DNA from: Polaromonas sp.
GTDB taxonomy: Bacteria > Pseudomonadota > Gammaproteobacteria > Burkholderiales > Burkholderiaceae_C
Assembly: GCA_028291905.1 (NCBI GenBank)
Contig: JAQGNK010000108.1
Location: 1-49,970 of the forward strand
Length of the DNA stretch: 49,970 nucleotides
Direction: 5' to 3'
Part shown: in pieces, positions 27,533 to 34,747 of the stretch
Position numbering within the stretch: the first letter of the stretch is position 1
Layout: every line of letters begins with the position of its first letter
Made by a program: the position numbers and the translations under genes
The notes under the pieces: model-generated
Database searches by the model: none
Seen by the model: the letters and a program-made list of their open reading frames with translations, nothing else
Told to the model about the DNA's origin: nothing

Positions 27533-27562
27533 TAATAATCTCCATGGGTTGAAAACAAGGCC

Positions 27563-27580
27563 AGGCATGCGGGCATGCCT
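27563..27580. promoter_or_regulatory. Inverted repeat upstream of the manganese catalase gene
   Basis: AGGCATGCGGGCATGCCT is a perfect 8+8 inverted repeat with a two-base centre, 31-48 bases upstream of the catalase start codon, in the divergent spacer with the FKBP gene. It could be an operator for a peroxide- or metal-responsive regulator. No known site is recognised. Confidence 0.35.
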
Positions 27581-27831
27581 TGGCGCGGTGGTATCAACAT
27601 CCAATCTAGGCAAAGGCATTCTTTGATGACTTAGGAACTCAAGCCCAATGCATGTAGGCTGTGCCTGACAGGCGATTGACTGTGCCGGGCTGGCTTTATT
27701 GCTTTCTCGGCTTTGGCGGTAAAGTCCAGCCGTCCCGCTCGCCTTGCGCAGCGGTGATGGCGGTTGAGCCATCCTTGGCTCAAGCCAGGCCTTTCATGCC
27801 TTCCCCTGTTATCCACACTCGCGAGACCTCC

Positions 27832-28260
27832 ATGACGAACACTGCTTTTAAAAAATACGCATCCTCTTTATTCCTGGGCCTCTCAAGCATTGCCCTGTCG
27901 GCCAGCGCGCTGGCGGCCGCCCCGGCTGAAACGCTGCCCTCGGGCGTGAAAATCGTTCACACCACCGACGGCACCGGCGCCATGCCCAAGGCCTCCGATA
28001 CCGTCAAGGTTCACTACCGGGGCACCCTGGCCGATGGCAAGGAGTTCGACAGCTCCTACAAGCGCGGCACGCCGGCAACCTTTCCGCTGGGCCGCGTCGT
28101 GCCGTGCTGGACCGAAGGCATGCAAAAAATCAAGGTCGGCGGCAAGGCCACCCTGACCTGCCCGCCGGCCACCGCCTACGGCGACCGGGGCGCCGGCGGC
28201 GTGGTGCCGGCGAATGCCACGCTGACGTTTGAGGTCGAGCTGCTCGGCATCGAAAAATAA
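27832..28260 (+). CDS. Periplasmic FKBP-type peptidyl-prolyl cis-trans isomerase
   Basis: This 142-residue exported FKBP has a signal peptide (residues 1 to about 29, ending SASALAAA) and a single FKBP domain from about 36 to 142. Core motifs are VKVHYRGTLADGKEFDSSYK, FPLGRVVPCWTEGMQKIKVG, the active-site aromatic region, and TCPPATAYGDRG. Cysteines in VPCW and TCPP are placed so that they could form a disulfide in the periplasm. I chose the ATG at 27832 since the signal peptide begins there. It ends 17 bases before the convergent hydrolase stop. It probably assists folding of secreted proteins. Confidence 0.92.
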   Translation: MTNTAFKKYASSLFLGLSSIALSASALAAAPAETLPSGVKIVHTTDGTGAMPKASDTVKVHYRGTLADGKEFDSSYKRGTPATFPLGRVVPCWTEGMQKIKVGGKATLTCPPATAYGDRGAGGVVPANATLTFEVELLGIEK

Positions 28261-28277
28261 GCGCTGGCGGCGCCGGC

Positions 28278-29165
28278 TCAGCGCCAGTCGAGCGCGGCCA
28301 GCAAGGCGGTATTGAAGGCTTCGGCCTGCTCGAACTGCACCCAATGGCCGGCCGCTTCGATCAAGGTAAGGGCCTGAAAACCCGGCGCCTGCCGCAGCGC
28401 CGGCGCCAGCGCCGCCATGCGGCCCCGGTACAGCGCATCTTCAGCGCCGTAGATGGCCTGCACCGGGCACGCTACCCGTGCCAGCGCACGGGCCAGCGCA
28501 TCGGTGCGCGACAGGCTGCGCCCCTGCATGCGGTCGCGCACCACATTCGCCACGTGCAGGCGCAAGGCGAGTTCGGTGATGGCTTCAGGATTGAACAACA
28601 TCAGCGCGGCCAGGTTGTGCCGGTGTATGCCGTCGCGCTCGCTGGCTGTAGGCCGGTGCCGCCAGGCCTTCAGGCGAATGATTTTTTCCGGCGCAATGCC
28701 CAGGCCCGGCGCGCCCACCAAGACCAGCCGCGCGACCCGCGCCGGCCACTGTGCTGCCAGGAAGCCGGCCACCATGCCGCCAAATGAAAAACCCGCCACG
28801 TCACAGGCCGCGTCGCCCAGCAGGCATTGCAAGCCTTGCGCCAGCAACTCGGGCACCGCATCGGCGTCATTGCCATGCAGGGGCGCGGCGGAGTCGCCGA
28901 AGCCGGGCAGGTCGGGCACCAGCACCCGGCGCCCGCTGGCAGCCAGCGCGTCGATGTTGCGCAGCCAGTGGGTCCAGCTGCCGCTGCCGCCATGCAGCAA
29001 GAGCAGCGGTGCCAGCGACGCATCAAAGCCTTGCTGGCCCCAGAGGTGCCAGACCATAGTGCCGCTGACCGTGCGGCAAGGGGTTTCGCAGCGGGTGGCG
29101 CGCGCCAGGAGCGCCTGCGCTTCGGCAGGCAAGGCAGGAATGGAGGGACTTGGTTCGGGCGTCAT
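28278..29165 (-). CDS. Alpha/beta-fold hydrolase
   Basis: This 295-residue alpha/beta hydrolase has the oxyanion-hole motif LLLLHGGSGSWTHW near residue 57, the nucleophile elbow GFSFGG with S127, the acid D243 in YGAEDALY, and the catalytic histidine H274 in EAAGHWVQFEQ. A cap region of about 60 residues lies between 165 and 230. There is no signal peptide. It lies 39 bases downstream of the NUDIX gene on the same strand, probably in one operon. The triad is complete, so it is likely an active esterase or C-C hydrolase; the substrate cannot be assigned. Confidence 0.88.
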   Translation of the reverse strand: MTPEPSPSIPALPAEAQALLARATRCETPCRTVSGTMVWHLWGQQGFDASLAPLLLLHGGSGSWTHWLRNIDALAASGRRVLVPDLPGFGDSAAPLHGNDADAVPELLAQGLQCLLGDAACDVAGFSFGGMVAGFLAAQWPARVARLVLVGAPGLGIAPEKIIRLKAWRHRPTASERDGIHRHNLAALMLFNPEAITELALRLHVANVVRDRMQGRSLSRTDALARALARVACPVQAIYGAEDALYRGRMAALAPALRQAPGFQALTLIEAAGHWVQFEQAEAFNTALLAALDWR

Positions 29166-29204
29166 GCCCGGTTTATACCTTTTGGGCCGCAGGGCGCTGG
29201 CGCT

Positions 29205-30089
29205 TTAGCCAGGCAGCAGGCTGGCAAAGCCGTCCATCGGCTCGAAACGCTTGTTGCGGTAGTAAAGCCGCGTCGGGCCGGGCATGGCCCGCTGGTGCAG
29301 CGAATGGCGCCGGTCGCCGGGGTAGCAGATCACCCGCACGCCTTCGTCGTCGAAAGGCTCGGGCAGGATGACCGGCGGCGGGCGGTTGCGCGCCGCCGTC
29401 ATCACGCTGCCGACATGGCCATAGCCGGCCAGATGGACCAGGCTCATGATCTGCGGCGGCGCCAGCGCGATGCGGCCGTCCCAGTACTGCGCCAGGGCCG
29501 CGCGCGGGCTGAGCCAGATGCTGTCGGTGGTTTCATGGTTGTCGTGAACCGCCACCTGGCCGGCGGGCACGGCCGCCACGAAAAACCGGGTGTCGAAGCG
29601 CTTGTTCATGACCGACGGCGCGGTCGGGGTGATCCAGCGCGTCCAGGGAACCAGGCTGCGGCTGTGCAGGCGCAGCGACAGCTTGGCCAGCATCGCATTG
29701 AAGCCATGGCCCTCTTTCAGCAGCGCGGCGGCCTGGGCGCACTCAAGCTGGCGCCCGAAAGGCGTTTGCGCGAACAGCACGCCCGATTCTTCAAACACTT
29801 CCCGCACGGCGGCCACGTACAGCGCGCCTGCCATGCGCTCGCTGATGTCGGCCTCGTTCAGGCCGGCCAGCAGCACCGGCAAGGGCTGGTCCAGGTGGGC
29901 CGCCATGTCCAGCTGGGCATCGGCCGCATCGACCTTGCCGCCCGGAAACACATGGGCGCCGCCGAGCACGTCGGACAAGCCGTGGCGCTTCATCAAAAAA
30001 ACCTCCAGCCCGGCAGGACTATCCCGCAGCAGCATCACCGTGGCGGCCGGCCGCAGGGGCGTGGTGACGGTTTCCAGATTCAGTTCCAT
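29205..30089 (-). CDS. NUDIX hydrolase (NUDT19-like)
   Basis: This 294-residue NUDIX protein resembles the long NUDT19/RP2p-like group thought to act on coenzyme A or other nucleoside-diphosphate derivatives. The N-terminal part has VFLMKRHGLSDVLGGAHVFP with PGGKVD, and the core NUDIX motif is REVFEESGV at residues 96-104, separated from the upstream glycines by a long insertion as in that subgroup. C-terminal regions WTRWITP and RFDTRFFVA are also typical. I chose the ATG at 30089; in-frame codons up to 30185 have no ribosome-binding site. It is the first gene of a two-gene unit with the hydrolase. Confidence 0.87.
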   Translation of the reverse strand: MELNLETVTTPLRPAATVMLLRDSPAGLEVFLMKRHGLSDVLGGAHVFPGGKVDAADAQLDMAAHLDQPLPVLLAGLNEADISERMAGALYVAAVREVFEESGVLFAQTPFGRQLECAQAAALLKEGHGFNAMLAKLSLRLHSRSLVPWTRWITPTAPSVMNKRFDTRFFVAAVPAGQVAVHDNHETTDSIWLSPRAALAQYWDGRIALAPPQIMSLVHLAGYGHVGSVMTAARNRPPPVILPEPFDDEGVRVICYPGDRRHSLHQRAMPGPTRLYYRNKRFEPMDGFASLLPG

Positions 30090-30188
30090 GGTTTCTTTCT
30101 TGTGTTTCTTGCCTGCCTGGATGGCGTGGCGGCACAGGCTTGCGGCGCCACGCCGCATTAGAGCGCATTTGCTGGAGCCCGCCAACAG

Positions 30189-30253
30189 TTTTCAGCATCA
30201 AATAGGCGTCTAGTGCAGGTGATGCTTGCGCTGTCAGCTACGAATTCAGTAGC
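30189..30253 (-). repeat. Dispersed dyad repeat, copy 5 (reverse orientation)
   Basis: The minus strand reads GCTACTGAATTCGTAGCTG, then AGCGCAAGCATCACCTGCAC and ends GATGCTGAAAA. It has the long form of the repeat end also seen in copy 9. Confidence 0.85.
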
Positions 30254-30305
30254 AGGATGCGCCACTAAAATGCGGCTGGCCGTATGGCTGTCCTGCAACC
30301 TGTAC

Positions 30306-30340
30306 GCTACTTAATTCATAGCTGCCAGCGCAACAAACAC
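30306..30340 (+). repeat. Dispersed dyad repeat, copy 6 (partial)
   Basis: GCTACTTAATTCATAGCTGC followed by CAGCGCAACAAACA: the first dyad is intact and the rest is degraded. Confidence 0.65.
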
Positions 30341-30520
30341 ATGGGCCACAACCAGTTTTTATACCTAATCACGCAAATTTTCCGTTTCTAGCCAGCATGT
30401 CGCCTTCAATAGCGAAAGCAGGATTCATTTGTACCTGCCAGCAGATGTTCATGCCATGAGTTGAACCGTTCATTGTCGTCATTCAGGTTCGTTTCCTCTG
30501 CAGTTAACAACTCGTTTCAC

Positions 30521-30584
30521 GCTATTGAATCCATGGCTGCTTGCCCAATCCCTGCTTTCACCAGAGGCCTTTTTGATGCTGAAG
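30521..30584 (+). repeat. Dispersed dyad repeat, copy 7
   Basis: GCTATTGAATCCATGGCTGC, then TTGCCCAATCCCTGC and AGAGGCCTTTTTGATGCTGA. It follows the full block order of the family and lies just before the histidine kinase stop. Confidence 0.75.
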
Positions 30585-30596
30585 CACTTATGCGCT

Positions 30597-32366
30597 TCAA
30601 GCTGGCACCGCGCTGCTCATCAAGTCGCCCAGCGCCCGGTACAGCTGGTCCGGCGCGACGGGCTTGTGCAGCAGCGGCACGTCGCTGGCCAGGGCTTCGC
30701 GCAGCCGCTCGGGGGCGGTGTCGCCGGTGATCATCAGGGCGGGCAGCTGCCTGCCGAGCAGGCCGCGCAGCGCGGCGATGGCTTCGGTGCCGGTGCGCTG
30801 CTCGCGCAGCCGGTAGTCGCTGATGACCACATCGGGCGCATGAAGCGCGGCCAGGGCCAGCGCTTCGCCAATCGAGCCGGCGGTGTCGCAGCGGCAGCCC
30901 CAGCCGTGCAGCAGATGCGCCATGCCCAGCAGCACGGCCTCGTCGTCGTCCACCACCAGCACGCGCAGGCCTTGAAGATAGGCCGGGTCAGGCGCCCAGG
31001 CCGGCTCGCCCAGCTTCATCACGGCGCAGCTCCGGGGCAGCGCCAGCCGGAAGACACTGCCGCGCCCCGGCCTGGACGACAGCGACAACGTGCGTCCCAG
31101 CGCCTGCGCCAGCCCCTGGGCAATCGCCAGGCCCAGGCCCAGCCCCTTGCGGCGGTCGCGCTCCGGGTTGCCCAGCTGGTGAAATTCGCGAAAGATGTCT
31201 TGCTGGTTTTCAGGCGCAATGCCGATGCCGGTGTCCCAGACTTCAACCAGCGCCAGCTGGCCGCGCTGGCGGCAGGTGATGAGGACGCCGCCGCGCTCGG
31301 TGTAGCGGATGGCGTTGGAGACGAGGTTGCGCAGGATCATCTCCACCAGCGTAGGGTCGGAGTCGATGGCGAGCTGGGTTTCACGCGAGCGGTACACCAT
31401 GCCCTTGGCATCGGCCAGCGGCGCCAGGTCATTTTCGATCTTGTGCAGCAGCGTCTGCAGCGCAAAGGGCTGGATGTGCGGCTTGACCACGCCGGCGTCG
31501 ATGCGCGAGAAATCCAGCAGGGTGTTGAGCATCTCGCTGGACGCCACGGAAGCCGAGCGGGCGCAGCCCAGCACCTCGCGCTGGTGCGGGTTCAAAGGGG
31601 TCTGGCCGAGCACTTCCAGGAACAGGCCTTGCGCATGGATCGGCTGGCGGAGGTCGTGGCTGGCCGCCGCAAGAAATTTGGACTTAGCGGCATTGGCCTC
31701 TTCCGCTTCATGGCGCGCCGCTTCGGCGATGACGGTTTTATTGCGCAGCTGCTCCATCAGCTCGATGTTTTCAAAACGCAGGTCAATGGAAGTGCGGGCG
31801 GTGCGGGCAACGTTGAGGGCCTGCCCCATCATGGTGACGAAGTACAGCAGGCCGGCCACGCCCAGGGCGCTGTAGGCCGGGTTGCCCACCAGCAGCAGCT
31901 TGGTCACGACGACGCTGATCTGGGCGATCAGGAAGCCCAGGAACACTGGCAGCACCGGCGACAGCAGCGACATCGAATTGGCAGCCACGCCGGTGAGCAC
32001 GGCAAAGACCAGCACGCTGCCCTGGACATTGCCGGTGTCCAGGCCGACCCACATCAAGGCGCCCCAGATGGCGCCGTCCATGACATTGAGCGCCATCAGC
32101 ACCCAGACCAGGCGAGGCGCATCCGCATTGGACACGGACCTGGCGAGCTGGCGTCTTGCGTGAAGCCAGCAGGACACCTTGGACAGCGCGGCCAGCAGGC
32201 ACCAGCTGCCCAGCAGCACCGCACCGCACTCGTCGGCAAGCACGCCGAACACCAGGGCCAGCAGTACAAACGTCGGAATCACCGAGCTGCCCACGTTCGC
32301 GCAGAGCAGCCGCACCTGCTCCACCAGCACGCGGCCCTCGGCCAGCCGCAGCAGCGTGATCGGCAT
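30597..32366 (-). CDS. Hybrid sensor histidine kinase with C-terminal receiver
   Basis: This 589-residue inner-membrane signalling protein has about five or six hydrophobic segments in residues 20-200 with no large periplasmic domain, so it probably senses a membrane or small diffusible signal. A short coiled coil follows. The dimerisation/phosphoacceptor region SKFLAAASHDLRQPIHAQG carries the H-box histidine. The HATPase domain has NAIRYTERGGVLI, DTGIGIAPENQQD and GLGLGLAIAQGL. A C-terminal receiver domain has the acidic pair in LRVLVVDDDE, the phosphoacceptor aspartate in VVISDYRLRE and the lysine in LLHKPV. It is co-transcribed with the LuxR-type regulator just upstream (seven bases between stop and start). 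Confidence 0.92.
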   Translation of the reverse strand: MPITLLRLAEGRVLVEQVRLLCANVGSSVIPTFVLLALVFGVLADECGAVLLGSWCLLAALSKVSCWLHARRQLARSVSNADAPRLVWVLMALNVMDGAIWGALMWVGLDTGNVQGSVLVFAVLTGVAANSMSLLSPVLPVFLGFLIAQISVVVTKLLLVGNPAYSALGVAGLLYFVTMMGQALNVARTARTSIDLRFENIELMEQLRNKTVIAEAARHEAEEANAAKSKFLAAASHDLRQPIHAQGLFLEVLGQTPLNPHQREVLGCARSASVASSEMLNTLLDFSRIDAGVVKPHIQPFALQTLLHKIENDLAPLADAKGMVYRSRETQLAIDSDPTLVEMILRNLVSNAIRYTERGGVLITCRQRGQLALVEVWDTGIGIAPENQQDIFREFHQLGNPERDRRKGLGLGLAIAQGLAQALGRTLSLSSRPGRGSVFRLALPRSCAVMKLGEPAWAPDPAYLQGLRVLVVDDDEAVLLGMAHLLHGWGCRCDTAGSIGEALALAALHAPDVVISDYRLREQRTGTEAIAALRGLLGRQLPALMITGDTAPERLREALASDVPLLHKPVAPDQLYRALGDLMSSAVPA

Positions 32367-32373
32367 CACGAGG

Positions 32374-33111
32374 TCAACCGATCAGCCCGCTGCGACGCGC
32401 GGCCAGCATCACCTGCGAGCGGCTGGACACCCCCAGCAGGCCGAGCACCGCCTGCACATGCCCGCGCACCGTGAACTCCGACAATTCCAGGCGCCGTGCA
32501 ATTACCTTGTTGGACAGGCCTTCGCACAGCAAATCGAGCACCTCGCACTGCCGGGGCGTCAGGCGCGGCCGGGGCATGTCATGGGCCAGCATGCCGTGCG
32601 CCATGTCGGCATTCGGATCAGGCAAGGTGCCGCCCAGAACCTGCTCGATGACCTGGATGATCTTTTCGGCCGTGTCGGCCTTGGAGACAAAAGCCGCCGC
32701 GCCCCGCGACAAGGCCAGACGAACGGTTTCAGGCTCGGCGGCCGACGACAGCATCACCACCGGCACGCCCGGCCAGCGCTGCCTGAACAAGCCCAGCCCT
32801 TCAAGCCCGTTGACGCCTTGCAGCTGAATGTCGAGCAGCACCAGCGCGGGCGGCGCGGCGGCGGCGCGCACCGCCTGCTCGATGGAGGACGCCTCCAGCA
32901 CCTCGACCTGGGGCAAGCCGGCCAGCAGCACCAGGCGCATGCCGGAGCGAAACAGCGCATGGTCATCGACCAGCAGGATGCTCAGGCCCGGCAAGTCCGG
33001 CAGCGCCCGGCTGGCGGCGGGCAGCGCTGCATTGGCAGGCATGGCGCCGTGCCATGCCTGGGCAGCGCTGCCCTGCCCTGGCGGGCCGGAGGCGACAGCA
33101 TTTTTCAACAT
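32374..33111 (-). CDS. NarL/FixJ-type response regulator
   Basis: This 245-residue two-component regulator has a receiver domain from about residue 43, with LSILLVDDHALFRSGMRLVL, the phosphoacceptor aspartate in LVLLDIQLQGVNG, VVMLSS and the conserved lysine in FVSKADTAEKII. A C-terminal LuxR helix-turn-helix follows: LTPRQCEVLDLLCEGLSNKV and LELSEFTVRGHVQAVLGLLG. I chose the ATG at 33111, since earlier starts fall within the end of the upstream gene (33137). It precedes the hybrid kinase, its likely partner. Its 25-base distance from the AttH-like gene suggests it may be read with that operon. Confidence 0.9.
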   Translation of the reverse strand: MLKNAVASGPPGQGSAAQAWHGAMPANAALPAASRALPDLPGLSILLVDDHALFRSGMRLVLLAGLPQVEVLEASSIEQAVRAAAAPPALVLLDIQLQGVNGLEGLGLFRQRWPGVPVVMLSSAAEPETVRLALSRGAAAFVSKADTAEKIIQVIEQVLGGTLPDPNADMAHGMLAHDMPRPRLTPRQCEVLDLLCEGLSNKVIARRLELSEFTVRGHVQAVLGLLGVSSRSQVMLAARRSGLIG

Positions 33112-33136
33112 CTGCGATGCCAAGCTTGTGAATGGC

Positions 33137-34525
33137 CTAGACAGACTGCTCGTTCCACGCCGTTCCACTCACCGTTTTGCCCTCGAAGGTGCCGGTTACG
33201 CTGGCAACGCCTTCGTAGGTCGGCCTGGTCGGCACCGGGAATTCCTGCGAATCCATCAGGCTGGTGACGGTCAAGGAGGCATTGAAGGAGGGAATCTCAA
33301 TCAGGAACTGCATGTTGAAGGTGGTTTTGGACACAGGGCTGGTCCAGGTCCTGCCAATGGGCGTCAGGAAGGAATCCACCAAGTAAGTGGTGCCGTCGGC
33401 GCGCTGCACGGTCACTTGGCTTGGTGCCTTTTTATTGAGCACCGGGGCACCGCTGGTGTAGGTCGCGTAGTTCGAGAGGCACACGCCGTTGTCCAGCTGC
33501 ATCGCTTGCAAGACCCATTTGACCGGATTGATGGCGGTGCCGAAGGCGCCGTATTCATGGTCCATCCAGGTGACGCCGCTCACGTCGAGCTTTTCGCCGC
33601 CTATCGTGACGGTGCCCGAGGTTTGCAGGCGCGTCAGCGAGTAGTAGTAGTTGTTCTTCTGCAGGTGCGTAGCGGCATTGGTGTCAAAGCTGCCACCGCC
33701 GTTGACGCCGGTGCCCCAGACGATCAGGGGCGGGCCGTTTTGCGACAGCTTCAGGTCAAAGTCCACCAGGGTGCCGGTGGCTTCGTCCACCAGGGCGGCC
33801 TTGACCTTCATGTTCTTGCTGGGGTCGGCCCACGGCGCGTCCATGGTGACATAAGTGAACAAGGCCTTCGCCGTGGCACCCGTGCCGCCGCCGCCGACCA
33901 GCGTGACGGTGGGCAGCGAGGTGTAGCCGACGCCGGCGCCGAACAGCACCACATTGGCGACCTTGCCGGTGGCGCCGTCCAGCACCGCAATGCCGGAAGC
34001 CAGGACGCCGCCGCCGCCGCTGATTTGAACCGTCGGCGCCGAGGTGTAGCCGCTGCCGGGGTTGGTCAGCTCCAGGGCCGACAGCTTGTTGGCCGGGTCG
34101 CCCAGCTTGACCGACCAGTCCTTGGTCACATCGCTCTGCGCCCAGTTGTCGGCATCGAACATGAAGGGTGGGATGTAGGGCGTAGTGCGCTGGTAATTCT
34201 TGTTGTTGGCAATGTCGGACAGCATGATCTGGCTGAAGGCAAAGCCGTCCTTGGCAAACGAGGCGGTATTGATCTCGAAGCCGAAGGTGCGCGTGCCGGC
34301 CTTGAGCGTGCCGATGTGCCACCACCATTCAGTGGGTGCGCCCCGGTGAAGGTAGTGGTCGGCGGGCAGGCGGATCTGCACAGCGCTCGAAGGGATGGGC
34401 GTGGGGCCGGGCACCGGCACAGGCACGGGGTCATCGCTGCCGCCGCAGCCCGCCAGGCCGAAGAAGGGGGCCATGGCCGCAGCATAGGCGGCTCCGAGGG
34501 CAAATTGGCGTCGGTGCAGAGTCAT
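33137..34525 (-). CDS. AttH-like lipocalin-domain lipoprotein with an inserted GYTSAPTV-repeat segment
   Basis: This 462-residue exported lipoprotein has a twin-arginine-type signal with HRRQFALGAA and lipobox LAGC (C27). A Pro/Val linker follows, then an AttH/CrtC-type double-lipocalin domain recognised by HRGAPTEWWWHIGTLKAG (residues 60-77) and VTWMDHEYGAFGTAINPVKW (318-337). Residues about 150-224 are a foreign-looking insert of two repeat units, each with a GxGYTSxPTV core followed by a run of glycines (at 158-173 and 198-214). Such repeats occur in beta-rich surface and phage-fibre proteins. It is the fifth gene of the sor-like unit. The AttH family function is not well defined; some members act on lipids or isoprenoids. 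Confidence 0.78.
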   Translation of the reverse strand: MTLHRRQFALGAAYAAAMAPFFGLAGCGGSDDPVPVPVPGPTPIPSSAVQIRLPADHYLHRGAPTEWWWHIGTLKAGTRTFGFEINTASFAKDGFAFSQIMLSDIANNKNYQRTTPYIPPFMFDADNWAQSDVTKDWSVKLGDPANKLSALELTNPGSGYTSAPTVQISGGGGVLASGIAVLDGATGKVANVVLFGAGVGYTSLPTVTLVGGGGTGATAKALFTYVTMDAPWADPSKNMKVKAALVDEATGTLVDFDLKLSQNGPPLIVWGTGVNGGGSFDTNAATHLQKNNYYYSLTRLQTSGTVTIGGEKLDVSGVTWMDHEYGAFGTAINPVKWVLQAMQLDNGVCLSNYATYTSGAPVLNKKAPSQVTVQRADGTTYLVDSFLTPIGRTWTSPVSKTTFNMQFLIEIPSFNASLTVTSLMDSQEFPVPTRPTYEGVASVTGTFEGKTVSGTAWNEQSV

Positions 34526-34656
34526 TTTCTTTCCTTCTTTGATAAATTAAATTTTCAAGCAGTGGCCGGCCAAGCCGGCCCTGCGGGTTCAGGGCATTGC
34601 CGCCACAAGCCAGAGCGCAAATCAGCTTGACTTGCCATCGCTGCGGCTCGCGGTGT

Positions 34657-34714
34657 GCTACCAAATAAATAGCTGCTTGCGCAAGCATTGCCTGCGCTGC
34701 AGCCTTGTTTTGTT
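34657..34714 (+). repeat. Dispersed dyad repeat, copy 8
   Basis: GCTACCAAATAAATAGCTGC, then TTGCGCAAGCATTGCCTGCG and CAGCCTTGTTTTG. It lies between the multicopper oxidase stop and the AttH-like start, so it would be within the transcript if the two genes are co-transcribed. Confidence 0.85.
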
Positions 34715-34747
34715 TAAATCTTGCAGCTGCGGGTCAGCGGGGCCGCT

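Larger units (their letters stand above)
30090..30596. other. Intergenic region with three dyad-repeat copies
   Basis: These 507 bases between the NUDIX start and the histidine kinase stop carry three copies of the dispersed repeat, one reversed and two forward. There is no supported gene. The NUDIX promoter should lie in 30090-30188. Confidence 0.6.

Noticed and set aside
28827-30161. Plus-strand open frame (444 codons) opposite the hydrolase and NUDIX genes
   Set aside because: It is antisense to two enzymes with intact catalytic motifs and has shadow-type composition.
30525-32474. Long plus-strand open frame (649 codons) opposite the hybrid histidine kinase
   Set aside because: It is antisense to a gene with complete kinase and receiver motifs, and its composition (His, Gln, Arg, Gly) is that of a shadow frame in high-GC DNA.
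32828-34630. Plus-strand open frame (600 codons) opposite the response regulator and AttH-like genes
   Set aside because: It spans two real minus-strand genes and their gap and shows no protein-like motif.
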